Assembly (NCBI GenBank): GCA_015183035.1
Contig: JACZZP010000009.1
Span: 1,984,001-2,048,000, forward strand
Direction of reading: 5' to 3'
DNA: 64,000 nucleotides
Source of the DNA: Meloidogyne chitwoodi
Lineage: Eukaryota; Nematoda; Chromadorea; Rhabditida; Meloidogynidae
Part shown: positions 33,549 to 45,000 of the stretch, in pieces
How positions within the stretch are numbered: position 1 is the first letter of the stretch
Layout: the number at the start of each line of letters is the position of its first letter
The notes under the pieces: model-generated
Told to the model about the DNA's origin: nothing
Seen by the model: only the letters and a program-made list of their open reading frames with translations
Databases searched by the model: none
Position numbers and translations under genes: made by a program

Positions 33549-36500
33549 ATGTCATCTAAAATTAAATATTTATTTATTTTTTTATTAATAATTAAAATAT
33601 TAATATTTACAAAGTCAAGTGGTATAACAGATAAAAAAAGTAAAGGAATTACTACAAAGGTGATTATTTTTTTAATTTTAAAATTTTTTTAAATCGAAAA
33701 AAATAAAAGAATAATACTTTACTGTTTTCCTGAGAATTCTTCTATTTGTAAATACTAGCGGAGAAGGACGCCCTTCGGGCGTCCTTCTCCGCTAGCAAAA
33801 AACAATAAACATAAATAACCTGAACAATAAAATCTTTTACACTTACAAACGTTTTAAAAGAACAAAACACAAAATACTGACACTCAAATGTTTCTGACTC
33901 ATGAGTCTCTTACACAAACTCAAGCGTCCCTGACTCAAGTGTCTCAAATTCAGAATCAAATGTCTCTCACTCAGAATCAACTGTCTCTTACTCAAAAACA
34001 CGTGTCTCTTACTCAAGTTTCTCAGTCATAAGTGTCTTCGATTCAGCTTCAAGTGCTCATACGCATACTCTGTGTCTCTGACTCTTGTGTCTCTGACTCT
34101 TGTGTCTCTGACTCTTGTGTCTCTGACTCTTGTGTCTCTGACTCTTGTGTCTCTGACTCTTGTGTCTCTGACTCTTGTGTCTCTGACTCTTGTGTCTCTG
34201 ACTCTTGTGTCTCTGACTCTTGTGTCTCTGACTCTTGTGTCTCTGACTCTTGTGTCTCTGACTCTTGTGTCTCTGACTCTTGTGTCTCTGACTCTTGTGT
34301 CTCTGACTCTTGTGTCTCTGACTCTTGTGTCTCTGACTCTTGTGTCTCTGACTCTTGTGTCTCTGACTCTTGTGTCTCTGACTCTTGTGTCTCTGACTCT
34401 TGTGTCTCTGACTCTTGTGTCTCTGACTCTTGTGTCTCTGACTCTTGTGTCTCTGACTCTTGTGTCTCTGACTCTTGTGTCTCTGACTCTTGTGTCTCTG
34501 ACTCTTGTGTCTCTGACTCTTGTGTCTCTGACTCTTGTGTCTCTGACTCTTGTGTCTCTGACTCTTGTGTCTCTGACTCTTGTGTCTCTGACTCTTGTGT
34601 CTCTGACTCTTGTGTCTCTGACTCTTGTGTCTCTGACTCTTGTGTCTCTGACTCTTGTGTCTCTGACTCTTGTGTCTCTGACTCTTGTGTCTCTGACTCT
34701 TGTGTCTCTGACTCTTGTGTCTCTGACTCTTGTGTCTCTGACTCTTGTGTCTCTGACTCTTGTGTCTCTGACTCTTGTGTCTCTGACTCTTGTGTCTCTG
34801 ACTCTTGTGTCTCTGACTCTTGTGTCTCTGACTCTTGTGTCTCTGACTCTTGTGTCTCTGACTCTTGTGTCTCTGACTCTTGTGTCTCTGACTCTTGTGT
34901 CTCTGACTCTTGTGTCTCTGACTCTTGTGTCTCTGACTCTTGTGTCTCTGACTCTTGTGTCTCTGACTCTTGTGTCTCTGACTCTTGTGTCTCTGACTCT
35001 TGTGTCTCTGACTCTTGTGTCTCTGACTCTTGTGTCTCTGACTCTTGTGTCTCTGACTCTTGTGTCTCTGACTCTTGTGTCTCTGACTCTTGTGTCTCTG
35101 ACTCTTGTGTCTCTGACTCTTGTGTCTCTGACTCTTGTGTCTCTGACTCAGATCCTCAGCACGGCTTTCTTTTCTTATGGCTTCACTGGAGCAGCATTGT
35201 TCGTCGACGTCCAAATGTGAAGCAAAAATGCAGCAAGCAATGTTGTTTTTGTTGTTGTTTTGAAATGAAGTAGCATTAAAGACTGATCAAAATACAGGGT
35301 TTATATAGTATCCAATTCAAGTTTATTTTCAAGTTCTAAGTTTATTTTCAAGTTTTAATTTCAAGTTTCAAATCCAAGTTTATTTTCAAGTTTTAAGTTC
35401 AAACTTAAACTTTATTTCAAGTTGCAAACCCTACTATAAAAACCCCCCATTTTCACTTCCCCAAATCACTTGTCTATAAAAACCGGACAAACAAACAAAC
35501 AGACACACACACTTTTCTCAATTATATAATTAGATAAAAAATAAAAAAGTAAAAAGATCTAAAAATATGAAAATTACTAAAAATTAAATTTGTCCATCTC
35601 TGATATATAATATTTTAGATTTTTACGTATTTAATTTCTTTCTTATCTTTAACCATCATTTTCCAGTGATCACACCTAAAAATTAGTAATTTAAGATTTT
35701 TGGGATTTCCTCAAGTTTAAGGACTCGGGTTTGGACCAAAAATGTTTAATAATTAAATAATGTAAGGAATATCAGTATTACTCTTGGCGTAGTGCAAAAT
35801 ATATTTATTAGATTAGAAAAAGTGAAAACTCCGTTCTGGTAGTTTAATCGGAATATATTTAGCCCCTGGGCCATAGCAAGCGATGGTTTTCGAAAGTTTG
35901 ATGCCTGTTTGGTAACTAAACAATTACTTTAAACTAATATATAATAATAATTAAATTAATTAATAATTAAATTAATTAATAATTAAATTAATTAATATTA
36001 AAGGAAGATAACTTTTTTGAAGAATTTATTGAACTAATTAATAAAGAAATAAAAGAAAAAAACGAAAAAGGTAAAATAAAAAAACTAACAAGAAGCCCGG
36101 TATTGAGAAATATTGACAATAATAAACTAAAAGAAGATAAATTGAAAGAAATGGTAGAAAGAATTTCGGGTAATGTTTTTTGTTTGTTTTTAATTTTAAT
36201 ATTAAAATTATTAAAAAAATTAAAAAGAATAATATAAGGAAAGTGATAGTTTAATTTTGTATTTTATTTAAACAAAACACAAATAAACTAAATAAAAAAA
36301 GAGGATTTCAGTGATGCTAAAGTTCCAGTACCGGAACTGGAACTATGGAACTGGCTGATTATTGGAACTGGAACTTGTTCCGGAACAAGAACTGGTCCAG
36401 GACTAGTTCATAACCACATAATAGTTCTTGAACTGAAACAATGAAAATTAAAAATGCAGTTCTTGAACTGCTGGAACTAGTTCTGTGGTAATTTTGGAAC

Positions 36501-38479
36501 TTTTGCATCACTGATTGAGAGGAGTTGGCAGAATGCCAAAATAATTAAGAATTGACATACACGAGTCGGTAAAAAAATATAAAGATTACCAAAAAAGTTA
36601 ACAAACTTTTCGTTTTTCGTCAGAAAAAACCCATTTCAGTTTTATTTATGTTAAACGAAGGTAGAGAAAGAGAGAGAAAGAGAGAGTACAGAGAAGAGCT
36701 AAATATATATTTTTATCCGGAATTTTCGATTTTGTTCATATTTATAAAGCATAATGGCTGCCCTTATATATTATACTCATAATATATCTATTTGACTTTT
36801 TTAGGCCTCATACTTTATACAGAAGTATAAATATTATTTTGTATAACCTTCTAGGTAATCACTGTTCTTTTATATTTTTTTAAACTTTTTAAAAATTAAG
36901 AATAATTCATAAATTAAAAACAAAATAATTTTAAATAAATTTTTTAATTTTAAAAATTTCAAAAAAAAGGAAAAACAAAAAACGAAAAAGAAAAAACAAA
37001 ACAAATTTTAGAATTTCTAAATAAATTAAAAGATTTTATAAAAAATACACAAAATGAAAATATTAAATTATTTTTAAATAATTATTATTTAAAAGAGATA
37101 AATAAATATGAATTTATTTTAATTAAAAAATCTGTAGAAAATCTAAATGATAAATTAAAAAAAGAATTTAAAGAAGAATTTAAATTAGATGAAGATTTTG
37201 AGAATAAAATTAATTCAGTTAATAACATTGGACTTGAAGGAAAAGAAAAAGAAGATTGTATTAAAAAGATAATAAATGGTCAATTGATACAAGAAAATTT
37301 GAAAGAAGAGGTTTTTTTAATTTATAAAAAATTAATTTCTTTAATTATTTTTAAATTATTTAATTAATTTATTATTATTTAAAAAAAATAAAAAAATTAT
37401 TAAAAAGTATTTCTTAGAAAATGTTAAAATAATTGAGTCATCCATGAGGACAGAGATATTTCGAAATTTAGATTTTTGAATTTTTTAATTTTTATTTTCG
37501 ATTGGAAAAATAAAAATAATTAGATTAGATAAGTGTGTTAAGAATAAATTAATAAAATTGTAAAAATAGTTATTTAATTTGTTTTTTAATTAAGAAAATA
37601 AAAGAAAAGAAAGATTTAATATTAAATAATATTGTAACAACTATTCTAAAGAAAATGTTAACTTTTATGGGAAAAATATTAAATAAAGCTGATTATAATT
37701 TAAATTTAATAGAAGAAGATTTGGAAGGATTTTATTTATTTAAACTTTATTATTTAAATAAATTAGCTTTAAGTTTATATTTGTTAGTTTTGGAAATTGA
37801 TGAAAATGGAAATGAAAATCGTTTAACAAATATTTTAATTAATAAATATAATTCATTTAGTAAATCATTATTTAGTGGAGAAGAAGGAGAAGAAGAGAAA
37901 CAGCCATTTTTGAAAATTAAAGATCAAAATAGAAATGAAATAAATAATGAAAATGATAATAGAAAAGACATAAAAGGTTATTTGAGTAAAGCATATAACT
38001 CCATCCCAGAAAATAGCAAAACATTGGGTGGGATTGATCCTCTCGGAAACGGGGCTGTAATCCACTCAACCACCGCGTATCTAAGTTTTTCTTTTCCTTT
38101 TTAATTTATTAGCTAGCTACAGTAAACTTAGTCGGCCTTACATTTAATTAAAATATTTTAAATAATTATTTAAGTATAATTTTTAATTTTATTTAATTAA
38201 ATAGCACAATGTAAATAAATTAAATTAATTATAACTTAATTAAATATATTCCCTTTTATTAATTTTTTTATTTTAGAAAATATCAAAAATGTTTTGATGT
38301 TTTATTTGCCATTGGAAAAAGATATAATAGAACCATCAGTAATTAATATTCAAAGCCAAAAAGGTTTAACTCTTTTACATAATGATGCATACCATTTTAT
38401 TAATTATTTCCCAGTATTTGAAGATGATCCAATAAATATTTTTTATAAATATTTAAAATTATGTTTTTACAATTATTAA
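33549..38479 (+). CDS. Predicted secreted Lys/Asn/Glu-rich protein, 400 aa, unknown family
   Basis: Five exons (33549-33659, 36004-36169, 36970-37310, 37595-37976, 38277-38479) join in frame to 400 residues. The N-terminus has a hydrophobic signal segment (KYLFIFLLIIKILIF). The rest is mainly helical and charged (KEEFKLDEDFENKINS), with few cysteines, an acidic patch (GEEGEEEKQPF) and a C-terminal FYNY. I recognise no domain. It could be a nematode-specific secreted protein. An effector role would be speculation, since the sequence has no localisation signal beyond the leader. Intron 1 (2344 bp) is swollen by a Helitron-like element, intron 2 contains a MITE, and intron 4 contains a tRNA-like segment. 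Confidence 0.7.
33755..35534 (-). mobile_element. Helitron-like minisatellite element, copy 2, in intron 1 of the secreted-protein gene
   Basis: On the minus strand it runs from TCTAATTATATAATTGAG (host A before it) to CTAG followed by host T. The 3' end is an 18-bp perfect stem with a 5-nt CGAAG loop (33755-33795). TC start, CTRR end, A/T target and terminal hairpin match Helitron hallmarks, although the hairpin reaches the very end instead of sitting about 10 nt inside. A TATA-like block (CTATATAAACCC, near 35300) is shared with copy 1. No Rep/helicase is encoded. Confidence 0.6.
34071..35149. repeat. 72 uniform copies of a 15-bp minisatellite
   Basis: TGTGTCTCTGACTCT is repeated about 72 times with no visible difference. 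It is preceded (33895-34070) by diverged variants of the same phrase. The unit is divisible by three, so four or more frames stay open. On the minus strand an ATG at 35214 about 90 bp after the TATA-like block reads into (SQRHK)n. Low-complexity coding is possible but not supported by any other feature. Confidence 0.97.
36309..36513. mobile_element. MITE with CAGTGATGC inverted ends, rich in GGAACT/AGTTCC
   Basis: Left CAGTGATGCTAAAGTTCC pairs with right GGAACTTTTGCATCACTG. The 205-bp body is made of GGAACTGGAACT-type palindromic motifs. The ends fit YARNG, so hAT-like is possible, but no target duplication is clear. A related copy lies at 44807-44943. Confidence 0.75.
38000..38080 (-). tRNA. 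tRNA-like relic in intron 4 of the secreted-protein gene
   Basis: The minus strand shows box A-like TGGTTGAGTGGATTA and a box B-like GGATCAATCC only about 35 nt apart, shorter than in a normal tRNA. The patch is clearly GC-richer than the intron around it. Probably a decayed tRNA or SINE head. Confidence 0.35.
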
Positions 38480-39059
38480 AATTAAAAAAAAAATTATTTT
38501 TTTACATTTTAACTTTTTTTTTAATTATTTTTAAAAAATTAAAAGTTTCCTCATTTTCATTTTTTAAATATATAATCCCTTGTATATATTTTATAAACTT
38601 TTATTTATTTTAATCTTTTTAATCACTTTTTTCTCTAAATTATTGCAAAAGTAAAATTTAAATATTAAATGCAAATATTTAAATTATTAATTTTTATTTT
38701 ATTTTTATTTACAAAATGTATATTTTAAGACAATTATTGTATTATATTTAAAAAACAAACATTTAATTCGGATAAATTTTATTTTTTTAAATATTAATTA
38801 TTTTTAGATAAATATTAAACAATAAAATTAAAATAATAAATATTTAATTATTAACAAAAAAGAAAACAAAAATTATAAATAAAAAGGCAATAATAATAGT
38901 TAGGCAGTTAAATTAAAATAAATTAAATTTAAAATAAATTAAAAAGTGAATAAAATAATTAATAAAAAGAGGTAATAAAATAATTATAAAAGAAAAAAAA
39001 AAAGAATTATAGAAATTCTTTTTTAAATATTTTTTTTAATTTTCAAAATATTAATTTAA
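38480..39059. other. Convergent 3' intergenic region
   Basis: AT-only spacer between the ends of the plus-strand secreted-protein gene and the minus-strand ADAMTS gene. No gene seen. Confidence 0.4.
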
Positions 39060-42000
39060 TTATTTATTTTTGTTGTTTATTCCAATAATAAGACCCTTAA
39101 ATCTATCTGGTGCACATTCTCCACAATAGCCTCCACAAAGGCCTTGAATGAGTGCATTATTCTAAAATAAAATAATTATTTTTAAATTTAATTTATTATT
39201 TATTTATACTTCAAAACGTTCAATTTTAACACTTGTTCTATGTCCTTGTTTAATCCATTCCAAATCTTCAACAATTTTAAAATTTGTATCACGAAGATCA
39301 ATTGAAAAACGACCCTAAATTTTAATATATTTTTTAATTTAATTTAATTAATTATTTAAAGTTTAGAGGATTTTAAAATAAAAAAAAGAATTTATTTAAA
39401 TATTTTTAATTTAATTAAAATAAATACTTGAGGACAATCACTCATAGAATAACAATCGCCAGCAGTACCATAAGCTATTTGACTTCCATATTCAGTTAAA
39501 GAAAATGTAAAATCATTTGCTAAAAATTAAAAAAAATAATTTATTTAATTAAATATTTAAAAAAAATATTCTCACGATTAATTTTCATATTATGTAGATC
39601 TACTCTAATTTTGCTAAATCTAGTTAATCCTTGAGATACATGGCCATTATTTGTACAATTACATGAATCATTTCTTTGACCATTATGTGGACATGAATAT
39701 GGATATGCAAGTCTAATTAATAATTTATTTATTTATTTTTTTAAATATTCTCTCAAAAAGCCTTGTTTTATCTACAAATAATAATAATAACGATTATAAA
39801 GGATTATAATAAATTTTTTAGTAAAATAAAAATGTATTGGAAACTAAAAAAATTAAAATTTTACAAAAATGAGCTAAAATCACTCTCTATCTATGTAGCA
39901 ATTAAGTTCGTTTAATTATCAAAAAAAATAATTTTAGTGGATTTGTAAAAATAAAATTATTGGACTTTTTGGAGAATAATAAAAAGTATTTAATTAATTA
40001 ATTAATTACCTTTTTCCATAAAATTCAGCAAAATTGGTTTCATTAAATATATTTAAATAAGTTTTAGGAATTGATTCATTCATTTGATGACAATAAACTT
40101 TTATTTTATATCCAGCAACAAGTACCTAAAATAAATAATTATATTTAAATTAAATAAAAACACAAACTGTGTAATTCCCATCTTTTAATAATTTATCAAT
40201 TCCACTTTTATCATTATTATTAATTTGTAATGCCAATTGTTGATAAGAACGTAATTCAGAACAGTCAGTTGGCAAACAATTTCTTATAAAACAAGGCTCA
40301 CGACGATTTGGACGATTATTTAGATTACAGCCATTTCCATTAACTTGTGAAGTAGTTATTGCACGACTACCTAATTTATCAAGACAACGCACTTTACGAC
40401 GTCTAATTCCTGATCCACAATTTTTTGAACACTTAAAAATAAATTGGAATGACAAATATTAAATTATGTATTACTTCCTCTAATAATTAAAAAAAAGTTA
40501 ATTAATTAATTAATTAAAAATATAAATAGTAATCCTAATTATCGTCTCCTCCTATAATACAAGCTATCCCTATTTATGTGTAAAAAAATTTCTAAAAACT
40601 AGGAAACTGTTGGGGTGGCGAATAGATAGTATAAAAGGCGAAGCCTTTTACTAGTCGGTGTATTAGTATTCAGTCTTAGTCCAAGTCCCAAAGTTATTCT
40701 ATTCTCCTTATTGCCTTCACTTCTATTGTTATTGCCCTTGTGATAAAGCGCTTTTGCTAGCTTCTCGACTTCTGTGTTATTCTAGTATTGTATCCTACTT
40801 GAGGATATAACAGAAACCCTCAGTAAAATCAATCAAATATAAATAAAGAAAAAGGTGAAGGGAGATTTTGAGTTAATTTTTCCCCCAATTTCAAAAAAAC
40901 ATACTTGAGACCACGGACCAACGCTCCAATAAAATTTAGCATCACATGGATTTACTTGACATTGTTTTGTAACCTAAATAATTTAAAAAATATTTTATAA
41001 AATTGTAAAATTATAAAAATTACAATTGGCTTTTCAATTGCCATACACATACTAGAAAGTACAATAGGCTCAGAAACTTCTTTTGAATAATTATTATATT
41101 CCTCATTATTATTAAGAATTGAAATAATATCTTTTTTTGCTTTACATTTAATTTGGCGAAAATGATACTAAAAATAAAATAAAAATTATTATTAATTTTA
41201 TAATTTAAAAAAAACTTACTCCAATACCACAAGAGCGAGAGCAAGTACTCCATGGGCCTGATGCCCAAAAATAAGGCTAAATAAAAATTTTAATTTTTTA
41301 AATTAAAAGTAAAGTGGAATATATTACGCATTTATCTATTGGACATTTTCGAGTCTCCATAGGTCTAACAGTTTTAACTCCAATCTCACACATTTTAGGA
41401 GATGCGTGTTTACCACTATCACTGTAAATAATAATATTTAATTTAATAAATTTAAATTAAAAATAAAATAATTTAATATTAAATATAACCTTATGCAATA
41501 TACTCTTCTTCTTTGTTCTCCAGCCTTACAAGCATCAAGGCACTAAAAATATATTTTTTATTATTTTTTAAATTAAAATTACTTTTGACCAAGAGCCTAT
41601 ACGCCAAAAATATTCAGAACATTTCTTTAAATTACATTTTCGTGTTTCTGTAGGTTTTGGTTCACTATTGCACTCAATATCTTGAAGCAATTGATCAATT
41701 GGACGACTACCTTTTCTACAAATTACTTCACGCTTTGAAATTCCCTGTCCACACGTCGAATTGCACTTTAATTAAAAGCATATAATTATTATTGAGAAAT
41801 TTTACAATTTGTAAATTAATTAATATTATCAAAACCTTAACATAAATAAATTAATTTACAATTTGTAAAAAATGCTGAATTAATTTACAATTTGTAAAAA
41901 ATGCTGAATTAATTTACAATTTGTAAAAAATGCTGAATTAATTTACAATTTGTAAAAAATTCTGAATTATTTTACAATTTGTAAAAAATTCTATTTTAAT

Positions 42001-45000
42001 TTACAATTTGTAAAAAATTCTGAATTATTTTACAATTTGTAAAAAATTCTGAATTATTTTACAATTTGTAAAAAATTCTATTTTAATTTACAATTTGTAA
42101 AAAATTCTGAATTATTTTACAATTTGTAAAAAATTCTGAATTATTTTACAATTTGTAAAAAATTCTATTTTAATTTACAATTTGTAAAAAATTCTGAATT
42201 ATTTTACAATTTGTAAAAAATGCTGAATTAATTTACAATTTGTAAAAAATTCTGAATTAATTTACAAATAAAGGAATACATAAATATTTAAAAACGAAAG
42301 TAACAAATAAAATAAATAATAATACCATTCCCCAACCACTCATATGCCATCTGGGACAAAATGATTGTCGACAACGACGTTCTGTTTCAGGCTTTTCATT
42401 TGATAAACATTTATTTTGATCAATCTCTGCTTTTGTGAATGGGTCGATACAGCTAATACGACGAGTACGTACAGTATATCCACAATGGATAGGGCACTGA
42501 AAATATTTAAATAATTAAATTTATTTAAAATAAAATATTTAGTATAATTACAATTAATAAAATCTAATTATATAATTATGTATTTTATATAATTTATTTA
42601 AGCACAAAACAACAAACGAATAGAAAAACAAACAAATAAAACAAAAAATAAAATTAACAAAACAACTAAATTATTCAACAAAAATTATGCCCCAAAGCAA
42701 AACAAAGAAAATGCCAAAATTTAAAAATAAAAATTTTTATTAAAAAATTTTTTAATATTAAAAGGACGTAAATTAAAAAGCAATTTAAGGAAAAATAAAA
42801 TATATAAAATTTTTTTAAAAATCCCCCCATAAAAAGCAAATAATGTTAAAAGAGCACATATAAATAAGCATAAAAAACAAAGGAACATATATTTAAAAAT
42901 TAAAATTTTTAATTATTAAAAAATATTAAAAAAAAATTGTTCAATTAGAACGATTAGTAGAAATCGTTCTTTCCCTATTCCTCATATGTTGTCGTTGTCG
43001 AAAATGTTTAATTGTTCTATTTCGACATTTACCTTGTCGACACCATAAATTTTTAATATTTTTATTATTTTCTTTATTATTAATTTTTATTATTTGATTT
43101 TCTTTTTCGTCATTCTTGTTATTTTTACTAACCCCACTCCATGGACTGCTTTCCCAATGAGGTAATTGTAAAATTAAAGGAGAAATAGCAGATGTAGTTA
43201 AAGTTGAAGTAAAATTTTTAATAGAAGGAATAATAATATTATTGTTTTTTAAAGAAACAATTTCTGAGTTTGAAATTTTTGAAGAAGAAGAATTTGTGTT
43301 GTTCTTATTATTAATGCATTCTTTCATAAGATAACAAGTACGTTTAGACACAGGCCTTTGATTAGCATTGCATTGAATTTCCTCCAGTCGTTGCAGTAAA
43401 TTAACTTCTGAATTGCACCAAACCTGCCGAGTTTGTTCATTTTGACTTTCACAAGAACACTAAAAATTGTAAAAAAAATAAGTTAAATTAATTTATAAAA
43501 ATATAATAAGTTAAAAATGTAAAAAGGTTATTTGCAGCATATAATTAATACAAAGAAAGGAAGAATCTTAAATTTGCAAATATTGTTTTATTAAAAGATT
43601 GAAAGAAATACATCCTTCTGCTTTAATTAAATATTTATTTTACTTACTTGTGTCCAATGTCCAGTTATCCATACAGCCTTTGTTGGTGGACAGGCAAGAA
43701 GATCACAGTTACGTTGTGTTAGAGGCTTTTGACCCTTTTAATTATTAAAATGTTAATTTAAATAATAATTTAATTATACTTTGCATTCTCGATCATGTAA
43801 AACTATAGAACGATTGTTGTTACGACTAGATGTGTAACGAACACAATTAACTGTTCTTAATTGTATTCCACCTAAGCCACAGGATTTTGAACACTAAAAT
43901 AAAATATTTAAATATAAAAATGTTATTATTAAAAAAAGGGAAAAGACATTCTAAATCAGACAAATTGCTTTGTCTCTTATAAAGGGAGTCAACTTAGAAG
44001 AATTAAAAAATAATTAAAAAATAATTAAAACTAACCGCCCCCCATTCTTCCAACTTCCAAACAGCACAAGCCAATAATACGCAACGTTCTTCACGAGTAG
44101 GTCTAATAGCTTCTGAACAGATTGAGTCATCCACTACTTTATTACGAAGAACACATTCTACCAGTCTTTTCTTTATTCCTTCACCGCAGCTGACAGAACA
44201 TTTATCAAAATCGGATGATCGCCTAAATAGGGATTTTAAAGGTAAGAATAACTTTTTATTAGAATAATGAGTATAATTAAGCATTAAATATATTTAGATT
44301 TTTACAATGGAAATTAACGAGATTAATTTCTTTAAAAGCAGAAATAATTTTGGGGAAGTGTGGGACTCAATTTGAAAAGTTATTTACCACCGAAAAATAA
44401 TAATTAATTTTAAGAATTGATGAATGCTTGGAAAATATATTAGTCAAATAAATGATAAATAATTATTTTTAAATAAAATATTATTTAATAATTAATTAAT
44501 TATATTTTATTACTATCTAATTTTTGCAAAAATATATGTACAGATATTGCTTAAATAACAAATAAATAATTAAAACTTACCAATAAGGACAAGGCCCTGG
44601 ACTGCATATTTTATGACTTTGTGGACGTTGTTGAATTTGTTTTTGAATTTCATTTAATTTTGAATCAATTTGTTGATTGCACATAATATCTGGTACTTTT
44701 CTACCAATTGAATCAACACATTGAACTAGACGTGTTTGGAAACCATCAGTACCACAACTGATAGAACATTGGCTAAAAATAAATAAATAAATGGGATAAA
44801 CATATAAGTGGTGGAAAAGTTACAAAACTTCAAATAGAATCGGTTCTAGTTCCAGAACATGTTTTTTAATTTTCATAGTTCCAGTTTCGGAACTTGTTTT
44901 ACTTTAGAAAATAGTTCAGAAACTAAAACTTTTCCATCACTGAAACTATACATCAACTCATTTTTATATATTTAATTTTAAATTTTGAATATATTTACTT

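Noticed and set aside
34032..35273. Very long plus-strand frames (382-413 codons) over the 15-bp array
   Set aside because: Several frames on both strands are open only because the repeat unit is 15 bp and stop-free. No domain, leader or splice context supports a protein.
41846..42265. Telomere- or CRISPR-like repeat
   Set aside because: Internal AT-rich minisatellite in an intron of an intact gene; no spacers and no telomeric motif.
42941..43351. Stop-terminated frame suggesting that GON-1 is truncated
   Set aside because: A good donor (CAAG|GTAAAT) before the stop joins the next TSP1 exon ([13 protein letters not shown]), so the gene continues.
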